From contig CAWKLQ010000001.1 of assembly GCA_963850525.1 (NCBI GenBank), positions 806,001 to 870,000 on the forward strand: DNA of 64,000 bases. The letters are read 5' to 3'. Source of the DNA: JAEMQF01 sp963850525. GTDB taxonomy: Bacteria > Pseudomonadota > Gammaproteobacteria > Burkholderiales > Burkholderiaceae_C. Made by a program: the position numbers and the translations under genes. The first letter of the stretch is position 1; each line of letters opens with the position of its first letter. The notes beneath the pieces were generated by a model that ran no database searches, had not been told where the DNA came from, and saw nothing but the letters and a program-made list of their open reading frames with translations. Of this stretch, positions 45,914 through 54,888 are shown piece after piece.

Positions 45914-48019
45914 GTGAGCAAACCCGGCGCGCTCACCCAAGGCAGGCCCTGGCCGCTGGGTGCGACTTGCGACGCCCACGGCGTCAATTTCGCGGTCGTC
46001 TCGGCGCACGCGCGCGCCATCGACCTGTGCCTGTTCGACGCCGAAGCGAAGACCGAGATTTCGCGAACGCCCCTGCCCGGCCGCAGCCATGATGTCTGGC
46101 ACGGGCACCTCGAGGGCGCCGCCCCCGGTTTGATCTACGGACTGCGCGCGCACGGGCCGTGGCGCCCGGAACGCGGCCAACGCTTCAATCCGCACAAGCT
46201 GCTGCTCGACCCCTACGCGCGCGAGATCGTCGGCCAATTCGAGTGGCGCGAAGAACACTTCGGCGCCGACCCTCACCACGCACACCACGCCGATCCGCGC
46301 GACAACGCCGCGTTCGCGCTGAAGGCACGGGTCAGCGCCGCCGACGCCTTCGACTGGGGCGACGACGCGCACCCGCACACGCCGCTGGCCGACACGGTGC
46401 TCTACGAACTTCACGTCAAGGGTTTCAGCCAATTGCACACGGGCATTCCCGAGGCCCTGCGCGGAAGCTACGCGGGCCTGGCCAGCGACGCGGCAATCGC
46501 GCACCTGAAGCGCCTGGGAATCACGACGGTGAACTTGCTGCCGGTGCAGATGCACCTGGACGAGCAGCGTTTGATCCGCCTGGGCCTGTCCAACTACTGG
46601 GGCTACAACACGATCGGCTTTTTTTGCGTCGAGCCGCGCCTGGCCAGCGGCGCCATGGGCCTGAGCCCGCGCGACGAGTTCCGCGCGATGGTCAAACGCC
46701 TGCACCAAGCAGGCATCGAAGTGATCCTCGACGTCGTCTACAACCACACGGCGGAAAGCGATGAACTCGGCCCGACCTTGAGCTTTCGTGGCCTGGACAA
46801 TGCGCTTTACTACCGTCTGCAAAGCCAGCACCGCTCGCATTACGAGAACCACACCGGCTGCGGCAATACGCTGGACCTGCGCCAGCCGCGCGTGCTCCAG
46901 CTCGTCATGGACAGCCTGCGCTACTGGGCCGGCGAGATGCACGTCGACGGCTTTCGCTTCGACCTCGCGACGGTGCTGGGCCGCGGCGACCACGGTTTTG
47001 ACAAACGCGCGCACTTCTTCGCCGCGGTCGCGCAAGACCCGCTGCTGTCAACCCTGAAGATGATCGCCGAGCCGTGGGACATCGGCCCCGGGGGCTACCA
47101 GCTGGGCCATTTCCCGCCCGGCTGGCTCGAGTGGAACGACCGCTTTCGCGACACGATGCGCAGCTTCTGGGTCGAGCACGGCAGCCAGCGAGGCGAGTTC
47201 GCCCAGCGCCTGTGTGCGTCGGCCGGCACTTTTCAGCCGCAGGGCCGCGCACCGGCCGAGACGGTGAACTACGTCGTCTCGCACGACGGCTTCACGCTGC
47301 TCGACCTGGTGAGCTACAGCCAGAAGCACAACCTGGCGAACGCCGAGAACAACCGCGACGGCCACGACCAGAACCACAATCACAACTGCGGCGCCGAGGG
47401 AACCAGCGACGACCCTCAGGTCAACGCCTTGCGCGGCCGCCTGCAACGCGCGCTGCTCGCAACCGGCCTGCTCGCGCAAGGCACGCCGATGCTCGCCGCG
47501 GGCGACGAGTTCGGCCACACCCAGCGCGGCAACAACAACCCGTATTGCCAGGACAACCCGATCACCTGGATCGACTGGACCCGGATGGACGCCGACCTGC
47601 TGGCTTTCACCGAGCGCGTCCTCGCGCTGCGGCGCCAGGGTTTGCCGTTCGCGAACCGCTGGTACGACGGCCTGGGCGACGCCGCCGGCCAGCACGACCT
47701 GAGCTGGCAGCGCGCCGACGGCCAGCCACTGCACGGCGACGAATGGCGCCAGCCGGGCGAGCAGGCCCTGGCCTGCCTGATCGGCAAGCCCGGGCGTTTG
47801 CCTGTGCCTGCGCTGTGGCTCATCAACGGCGCCGCGACCGAAACGCAGTTCGTCCTGCCGCCGGGCGAGTGGCAAGCGCTGCTCGACACCGCGCAGCCGC
47901 GCGGCGTGCCCGGGCAGCACGCCAGCGGCGACACTCGCGTCGTCGTCGCCGAGCGCAGCCTGCTGATCCTGGCGGCGCCGGGCCACACGCTGCAAAACCT
48001 CGACGGGAAGACCCCATGA
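45914..48019 (+). CDS. glgX: Glycogen debranching enzyme GlgX
   Basis: GlgX hydrolyses alpha-1,6 branches left by phosphorylase. The 701-aa GH13 enzyme has a carbohydrate-binding N-terminal domain, ILDVVYNHTAE, the nucleophile D350 in DGFRFDLATV, acid E386 in IAEPWD and D458 in VSHDGFT. It begins with GTG and has no clear ribosome site. Its stop overlaps the Anbu start by four bases (ATGA). The branching enzyme GlgB is not in the window. Confidence 0.95.
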   Translation: MSKPGALTQGRPWPLGATCDAHGVNFAVVSAHARAIDLCLFDAEAKTEISRTPLPGRSHDVWHGHLEGAAPGLIYGLRAHGPWRPERGQRFNPHKLLLDPYAREIVGQFEWREEHFGADPHHAHHADPRDNAAFALKARVSAADAFDWGDDAHPHTPLADTVLYELHVKGFSQLHTGIPEALRGSYAGLASDAAIAHLKRLGITTVNLLPVQMHLDEQRLIRLGLSNYWGYNTIGFFCVEPRLASGAMGLSPRDEFRAMVKRLHQAGIEVILDVVYNHTAESDELGPTLSFRGLDNALYYRLQSQHRSHYENHTGCGNTLDLRQPRVLQLVMDSLRYWAGEMHVDGFRFDLATVLGRGDHGFDKRAHFFAAVAQDPLLSTLKMIAEPWDIGPGGYQLGHFPPGWLEWNDRFRDTMRSFWVEHGSQRGEFAQRLCASAGTFQPQGRAPAETVNYVVSHDGFTLLDLVSYSQKHNLANAENNRDGHDQNHNHNCGAEGTSDDPQVNALRGRLQRALLATGLLAQGTPMLAAGDEFGHTQRGNNNPYCQDNPITWIDWTRMDADLLAFTERVLALRRQGLPFANRWYDGLGDAAGQHDLSWQRADGQPLHGDEWRQPGEQALACLIGKPGRLPVPALWLINGAATETQFVLPPGEWQALLDTAQPRGVPGQHASGDTRVVVAERSLLILAAPGHTLQNLDGKTP

Positions 48020-48840
48020 CTTACTGCATCGGCATCAAACTCGACGCCGGCCTCGTGTTCCTCTCCGACTCGCGAACCAACGCCGGGCTGGACCAGTTCA
48101 GCACCTTTCGCAAGATGATGGTCTACGAGGCCGCGGGCGACAGGTTGATGGTGATGCTGTCGTCGGGCAACCTGTCGATCTCGCAGTCGGTTCGCGAAAT
48201 CCTGCAGGTCGAAAAAATCGACAACGGCGACGCCGAGCCTCTGACGATCTGGAACGCGCCCAGCATGTTCGACGCTGCCCGCGTGCTGGGCAGCGCGATG
48301 CGCCGCGTCTACGATCAGGACGGCCCGTCGCTCAAACAGTCGGGCGTGGACTTCAATGCGACGATGATTTTCGGCGGCCAGATCCGCGGCGAGGCGATGC
48401 GCCTGTTCCTCGTCTACTCGGCGGGCAACTTCATCGAGGCGACGCGCGAAACCTGCTACTTCCAGATCGGCGAATCGAAGTACGGCAAGCCGGTGCTCGA
48501 CCGCATGCTGACTCCCGCGACGCCTCTGGACGAAGCCGCGAAATGCGCGCTCGTCTCGATGGACTCGACGCTGAAGTCCAACCTGTCGGTGGGCCTGCCG
48601 CTGGACCTGCTGGTCTACGAGCGCGAAGCGTTCCAGACCCAGCGCATCGTCTGCATCGACGATCAGAACCCCTATTTCCACATGATTCGCAGCACCTGGG
48701 GCCAGAAGCTGCGGCAGGTGTTCGAGTCGATCGAAGACCCGCGCTGGGACGCCGGCCAGACCGCGCACCCGCTGCGCAGCGCGTCACCGCGCTTCGAGCC
48801 GATGCGCAAGATCACCCACCCCGGCGAGAAGATCGTGTAA
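48016..48840 (+). CDS. Anbu-type bacterial proteasome homologue (proteasome-type peptidase)
   Basis: This 274-aa Ntn-hydrolase belongs to the Anbu/BPH family (COG3484), distant relatives of HslV and 20S beta subunits. The protein begins MTYCIGIKLDAGLVFLSDSR. Removal of Met would expose threonine as the nucleophile. With that threonine as 1, D17 (SDSR) and K32 (FRKM) occupy the usual catalytic places. There is no propeptide. Related proteins form open ring or helical assemblies, and substrates are unknown. GGAAG in front and the overlap with the glgX stop suggest coupling to glgPX. ATP-grasp, alpha-E and transglutaminase-like genes follow, the known companions of Anbu. Confidence 0.9.
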   Translation: MTYCIGIKLDAGLVFLSDSRTNAGLDQFSTFRKMMVYEAAGDRLMVMLSSGNLSISQSVREILQVEKIDNGDAEPLTIWNAPSMFDAARVLGSAMRRVYDQDGPSLKQSGVDFNATMIFGGQIRGEAMRLFLVYSAGNFIEATRETCYFQIGESKYGKPVLDRMLTPATPLDEAAKCALVSMDSTLKSNLSVGLPLDLLVYEREAFQTQRIVCIDDQNPYFHMIRSTWGQKLRQVFESIEDPRWDAGQTAHPLRSASPRFEPMRKITHPGEKIV

Positions 48841-48844
48841 ACCC

Positions 48845-48875
48845 GCAGACGCGCCAAACGTCTGCCCCAATTGGG
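48845..48875. promoter_or_regulatory. Hairpin followed by a perfect palindrome after anbu
   Basis: GCAGACG (48845-48851) and CGTCTGC (48859-48865) form a perfect seven-pair hairpin. The ten-base palindrome CCCAATTGGG follows directly at 48866-48875. TTGGGT at 48871-48876 with TGCTAT at 48895-48900 (18 bases apart) could be a promoter for the next gene, so this may mark an internal transcription boundary in the cluster. Confidence 0.4.
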
Positions 48876-48925
48876 TGACGATTGGTCTGGAAGTTGCTAT
48901 CGTCATTGCCAAGGATGAACCACCC

Positions 48926-50362
<1,437 letters not shown>

Positions 50363-50378
50363 CCGGAAGCCCCGCATC

Positions 50379-51425
50379 ATGCTTTCCCGAACCGCCGATC
50401 ACTTGTACTGGATGGCGCGCTACATGGAGCGCGCGGAGAACACCGCGCGAATGCTCGACGTGAACTACCAGACGTCGTTGCTGCCGCAGTCGGCGGATGC
50501 GGCGTTGAACGGCTGGAAAGGGCTGCTCAGCATCAGCGAATTGAGCGGCGACTTCGCCAGCCGCCACGGCGAGGTGACTCCGCGCAACGTGATGGCCTAC
50601 ATGGTCGGCGACGAAGCGAACCCGTCGAGCATCCGCAACTGCCTGCACGCAGCGCGCGAGAACGCGCGCGCGGTGCGCGGCACGCTCACCACCGAAGTGT
50701 GGGAAACGCAGAACCAGACCTGGCTCGAGTTTCAGCGCATGCTTTCCAAGCCGGTGGTCGAGCGCGACCCGTCCTCCGTCTTCGAGTGGGTCAAGTTCCG
50801 CTCGCACCTGTCGCGCGGCGTCGCGGTGGGCACGATGCTGCAAGACGAATCGTTCCACTTCCTGCGCCTTGGCAGCTTTCTGGAACGCGCCGACAACACC
50901 GCGCGGCTGCTCGACGTGAAATTCCACGCCGTGCCGAGCGAATATTTCGGCGCGCCGCAGGAGTCGCAGTCGCAGTCGCAGTCGCAGTCGCAGTCGCAGT
51001 CGCAGTCGCAGTCGCAGTCGCAGTCGCAGTCGCAAGCCTCCGCCAGCACCCGCGACGTCGAGTACGACTTCTACCACTGGGCGGCGATTTTGCGGTCGGT
51101 GTCCGGCTTCGAGGTCTACCGCAAGGCCTACCGCAACGTGATCCGGCCCGACAAAGTGGCCGAACTGCTGATCCTGCGTGCCGACATGCCGCGGTCGCTC
51201 GCCGCGTGCATGAACGAGGTGGTGGCGAACCTCTCGTTCGTCACCAACGAGCAGTCCGGCGAAACGCTGCGCCGCGCCGGGCGCCTGCGCGCGGATCTGC
51301 AGTACGTGCGCATCGACGAAATCCTCGCGACCGGCTTGCACGCCTACCTGACGCAGTTTCTGGAACGCGTGGGAACGCTGGGCGTGGGCATCAGCCGCGA
51401 TTTCCTGGTGCCGGTCACTGCCTGA
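50379..51425 (+). CDS. Alpha-E domain protein with a (Ser-Gln)12 insert
   Basis: This 348-aa protein is almost entirely helical and belongs to the alpha-E group (COG2307, DUF403), always found with COG2308 ATP-grasp proteins. It begins with MLSRTADHLYWMARYMERAENTARMLDVN, a family hallmark, and shows a second similar helix (LGSFLERADNTARLLDVKFHA) at about residues 165-185. Residues 196-219 are twelve Ser-Gln pairs encoded by a hexanucleotide repeat, placed between two helical parts. The biochemical function is unknown. GGAAG precedes the ATG. Confidence 0.87.
   Translation: MLSRTADHLYWMARYMERAENTARMLDVNYQTSLLPQSADAALNGWKGLLSISELSGDFASRHGEVTPRNVMAYMVGDEANPSSIRNCLHAARENARAVRGTLTTEVWETQNQTWLEFQRMLSKPVVERDPSSVFEWVKFRSHLSRGVAVGTMLQDESFHFLRLGSFLERADNTARLLDVKFHAVPSEYFGAPQESQSQSQSQSQSQSQSQSQSQSQSQASASTRDVEYDFYHWAAILRSVSGFEVYRKAYRNVIRPDKVAELLILRADMPRSLAACMNEVVANLSFVTNEQSGETLRRAGRLRADLQYVRIDEILATGLHAYLTQFLERVGTLGVGISRDFLVPVTA
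50964..51035 (+). repeat. Hexanucleotide tandem repeat (TCGCAG)11 TCGCAA inside the alpha-E gene
   Basis: Eleven exact TCGCAG units and one TCGCAA unit follow each other without interruption and in frame. Gain or loss of units changes the protein by two residues each and never shifts the frame. Confidence 0.97.
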
Positions 51426-51443
51426 TCACGCTCAAAGTACCCC

Positions 51444-54400
51444 ATGTCGATCCATGTCGCGCTGAACCACGTCACCTCGTACCGCTACGACCGGTCCATC
51501 CACCTCGGCCCGCAGGTCGTGCGTTTGCGCCCCGCCCCGCATTCGCGAACGCGCATCCTGAGTTATTCGATGCGCGTGCAGCCGGGCAAACACTTCGTCA
51601 ACTGGCAGCAAGACCCGCAGTCGAACTATCTGGCGCGGCTGGTGTTTCCCGAGCCCACGACCACATTGCGCATCGAGGTCGACCTGGTCGCCGAGATGGC
51701 GGTGCAGAACCCGTTCGACTTTTTCCTCGAGCCTTACGCCGAACAATTCCCTTTCGACTACGACGCAGCGCTCGCGCACGAACTCGCGCCGTTTCGGCTG
51801 TCGGGCGCGGCGACCCCGCGTTTGACCGCCTTCGTGGCAGGGGTGCCGCTGGCCAAGCAGCGCACGATCGACTTCCTGGTGGCGCTGAACCAGCGTGTGC
51901 AGCACGAGGTCGGCTATGTGATCCGCATGGAGCCCGGCGTGCAGACGCCCGAGGAAACCTTGCAGAAGGCCAAGGGCTCGTGCCGCGACAGCGGCTGGCT
52001 GCTGGTGCAGGTGCTGCGCCAGCTGGGTCTGGCGGCGCGTTTCGTCTCGGGTTACCTGATCCAGTTGAAGAGCGACGTCAAGTCGCTCGACGGCCCGAGC
52101 GGCACCGAAGTCGATTTCACCGACCTGCACGCCTGGTGTGAGGTCTACCTGCCCGGCGCCGGCTGGGTGGGTCTGGACCCGACCTCGGGGTTGTTTGCCG
52201 GCGAAGGCCACATTCCGCTCGCGTGTTCGCCCGACCCGTCGTCGGCCGCGCCGGTGGAAGGAAGCCTCGACGACTGCGAGACCGAGTTCGAGCACCGCAT
52301 GAGCGTGACCCGCGTCTGGGAAGCGCCGCGCGTCACGCTGCCCTACAGCGACGTTCAATGGGAGCGCATCCAGCGCTTGGGCGAGCAGGTCGACGCCGAC
52401 CTGCAACGCCACGACGTGCGCCTCACGCAAGGCGGCGAGCCGACCTTTGTCTCGGTCGACGACCGCGACGGCGCCGAATGGAACACCGAGGCGGTGGGCC
52501 CGAACAAGCGTTTTCTCAGCGCTGCACTGATGGACAAGCTGCGCCTGAAGTACGGTGAAGGCGGTCTGCTGCACTGCGGCCAGGGCAAGTGGTACCCGGG
52601 GGAGCAGTTGCCGCGCTGGTCGCTGAATCTGTTCTGGCGCAAGGACGGCGTTCCCGTCTGGACCCACCCCGAGCTCTTTGCCGACGAGAAGGCCGACCAC
52701 GCCGTGTCGCAGGCGCGCGCGCAGGAATTCCTGGCGGGTGTCGCAAGCCGCTTGAGCCTGGACCCGAAACACGTGTTCCCGGCCTATGAGGACACCTGGT
52801 ACTACCTGTGGCGCGAGCGCAAGCTGCCGAGCAACGTGGACCCGTTCGACGCGCGCCTGGCGGACCCGCTGGAGCGCGAGCGCCTGCGCAAGGTGTTCAG
52901 CCAAGGGCTCGATGCCGTCGCAGGTCACGTGCTGCCGCTGGCGCGCGATGACGTGGCTGCGCGCTGGAACAGCGGCTCCTGGTTCTTGCGCGGCGATCGC
53001 TGCTACCTGATCCCGGGCGATTCGGCGCTCGGCTACCGGCTGCCGCTGGATTCGCAGCCCTGGGCCGCCAAGGGCGACATGCCCTGGCTGATTCCGCCCG
53101 ACCCGATGCAGAGCGTCGTGCCGCTGCCGCCGTACCCGCGCTTGCGTTTCGCGGCGGCGGCCGCGCGCGCTGCGGCCGCGGCGCGGCTCGCGCCGCCGGC
53201 TCAGGCCGACGTGGCGCCACTCCCCTTCACCTCGGCGGCCGGTATCGCGCGCACCGCGCTGTGCGCCGAGCCGCGGCAGGGCCGGCTCTACGTCTTCATG
53301 CCGCCGACCTCAGTCCTCGAAGACTATCTGGACATCGTCGCCGCGATCGAAGCCACCGCCCTGGCAATGCACTTGCCCGTCGTACTCGAAGGCTACGAGC
53401 CGCCGCGCGACCCGCGCCTGACCACTCTGCGCGTCACACCCGACCCGGGCGTGATCGAAGTCAACATCCACCCCGCGCACAGCTGGGCCGAACTGGTGGA
53501 CCAGACCACGCACCTGTACCAGGCCGCGCACGAGACGCGCTTGTCAACCGAGAAGTTCATGCTCGATGGGCGCCACACCGGCACCGGCGGAGGCAACCAC
53601 TTCGTGCTCGGCGGCGCGACGCCGGCCGACTCGCCGTTTCTGCGCCGCCCCGACCTGCTGGCAAGCATGATCGGCTATTGGCACAACCACCCCGCGCTGA
53701 GCTATGTGTTCTCGGGCCTGTTCGTCGGGCCGACGAGCCAGGCGCCACGAATCGACGAAGCGCGCAACGATTCGGTGTACGAGATCGAGATCGCCTTCGC
53801 CGAGCTGCAACGTGTCAGCGCACTCGGGCCGACAGCGCCGTGGCTGATCGACCGGCTGCTGCGCAATCTGCTGATCGACTCCACCGGCAACACGCATCGC
53901 GCCGAGTTCTGCATCGACAAGATGTACTCGCCCGACGGACCCACCGGGCGCCTGGGGCTGCTGGAAATGCGCGCGTTCGAAATGCCGCCGCACGCGCGCA
54001 TGAGTCTGACGCAACAGTTGCTGATGCGCTGCCTCGTCAGCCGCTTCTGGCAGCAGCCGTACCGGCCGGCACGCCTGAAGCGCTGGGGCACCGAGCTGCA
54101 CGACCGCTTCATGCTGCCGCACTTTCTGTGGCAAGACCTCTGCGACGTGACGCAAGAGCTGGCGCAGTTCGGCTACCCCACCCAAGCCGACTGGTTCGCG
54201 CCGCACCTCGAATTCCGCTTTCCGCTGCTGGGTGAGTTCAATGCGCGCGGCGTCGAGGTCGAACTGCGCACCGCCCTGGAGCCCTGGCACGTGTTGGGTG
54301 AAGAAGGCGCTGCGGGCGGCACGGCGCGCTTTGTCGATTCCTCCGTCGAGCGCGTGCAGGTCAAGGTCACCGGTTTGATCGACGAACGCCACACGCTCAC

Positions 54401-54770
54401 CTGCAACGGCAGGCGCGTGCCGCTGCAATCGACCGGACGTGTCGGCGAATATGTGGGCGCGGTGCGCTATCGCGCCTGGAACCCACCGTCCGCCCTGCAC
54501 CCGACCATTCCTGTACAAGCACCCCTCGTGTTCGACCTGCTCGACACCTGGATGAGCCGCTCAATGGGCGGCTGCCAGTACCACGTTGCGCACCCCGGAG
54601 GGCTGAGCCACGAGGCATTCCCGGTGAACGCTGCCGAGGCCGAAACGCGGCGCCTGGCGCGCTTCTTTCGCATCGGCCACACGCCCGGCACGATGCAGGT
54701 GCCGGCAGAAGAGCGCAACCCGAACTTCCCGTTCACGCTTGACCTGCGCCGCGCGCCTGGCGCTTCATGA
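51444..54770 (+). CDS. Transglutaminase-like protease domain fused to a putative amidoligase (DUF2126)
   Basis: This protein of 1108 aa has two enzyme parts. Residues 1-290 form an N-terminal beta domain and a papain-like transglutaminase fold with C180 (KGSCRDSG), H229 (DLHAWCE) and D245 (LDPTSG) in catalytic order. From about residue 320 onward it matches DUF2126, predicted to be a COOH-NH2 amidoligase of the glutamine synthetase superfamily (LTQGGEPTFVSVDDRDGAEWN, EVNIHPAHSWAELVDQT, DGRHTGTGGGNHFVLGG). One half could cut and the other make amide or isopeptide bonds. The enzymatic activities are predictions. It follows the alpha-E gene by 18 bases. Confidence 0.87.
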   Translation: MSIHVALNHVTSYRYDRSIHLGPQVVRLRPAPHSRTRILSYSMRVQPGKHFVNWQQDPQSNYLARLVFPEPTTTLRIEVDLVAEMAVQNPFDFFLEPYAEQFPFDYDAALAHELAPFRLSGAATPRLTAFVAGVPLAKQRTIDFLVALNQRVQHEVGYVIRMEPGVQTPEETLQKAKGSCRDSGWLLVQVLRQLGLAARFVSGYLIQLKSDVKSLDGPSGTEVDFTDLHAWCEVYLPGAGWVGLDPTSGLFAGEGHIPLACSPDPSSAAPVEGSLDDCETEFEHRMSVTRVWEAPRVTLPYSDVQWERIQRLGEQVDADLQRHDVRLTQGGEPTFVSVDDRDGAEWNTEAVGPNKRFLSAALMDKLRLKYGEGGLLHCGQGKWYPGEQLPRWSLNLFWRKDGVPVWTHPELFADEKADHAVSQARAQEFLAGVASRLSLDPKHVFPAYEDTWYYLWRERKLPSNVDPFDARLADPLERERLRKVFSQGLDAVAGHVLPLARDDVAARWNSGSWFLRGDRCYLIPGDSALGYRLPLDSQPWAAKGDMPWLIPPDPMQSVVPLPPYPRLRFAAAAARAAAAARLAPPAQADVAPLPFTSAAGIARTALCAEPRQGRLYVFMPPTSVLEDYLDIVAAIEATALAMHLPVVLEGYEPPRDPRLTTLRVTPDPGVIEVNIHPAHSWAELVDQTTHLYQAAHETRLSTEKFMLDGRHTGTGGGNHFVLGGATPADSPFLRRPDLLASMIGYWHNHPALSYVFSGLFVGPTSQAPRIDEARNDSVYEIEIAFAELQRVSALGPTAPWLIDRLLRNLLIDSTGNTHRAEFCIDKMYSPDGPTGRLGLLEMRAFEMPPHARMSLTQQLLMRCLVSRFWQQPYRPARLKRWGTELHDRFMLPHFLWQDLCDVTQELAQFGYPTQADWFAPHLEFRFPLLGEFNARGVEVELRTALEPWHVLGEEGAAGGTARFVDSSVERVQVKVTGLIDERHTLTCNGRRVPLQSTGRVGEYVGAVRYRAWNPPSALHPTIPVQAPLVFDLLDTWMSRSMGGCQYHVAHPGGLSHEAFPVNAAEAETRRLARFFRIGHTPGTMQVPAEERNPNFPFTLDLRRAPGAS

Positions 54771-54888
54771 TTCCAGGCGCGAGCTTCGGCGCGCATTCGC
54801 TTCTCGGCGCCCGCTGGCGCCCGGGCCTGCCGCCTGCCGTGCATTGCCGGCCTGCTAGGCTTGCGGCCGTGACCCGCCTTTGCCTGCC

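Noticed and set aside
50964..51035. CRISPR-like array
   Set aside because: The units are six bases and contiguous, in frame in a coding gene, without spacers.
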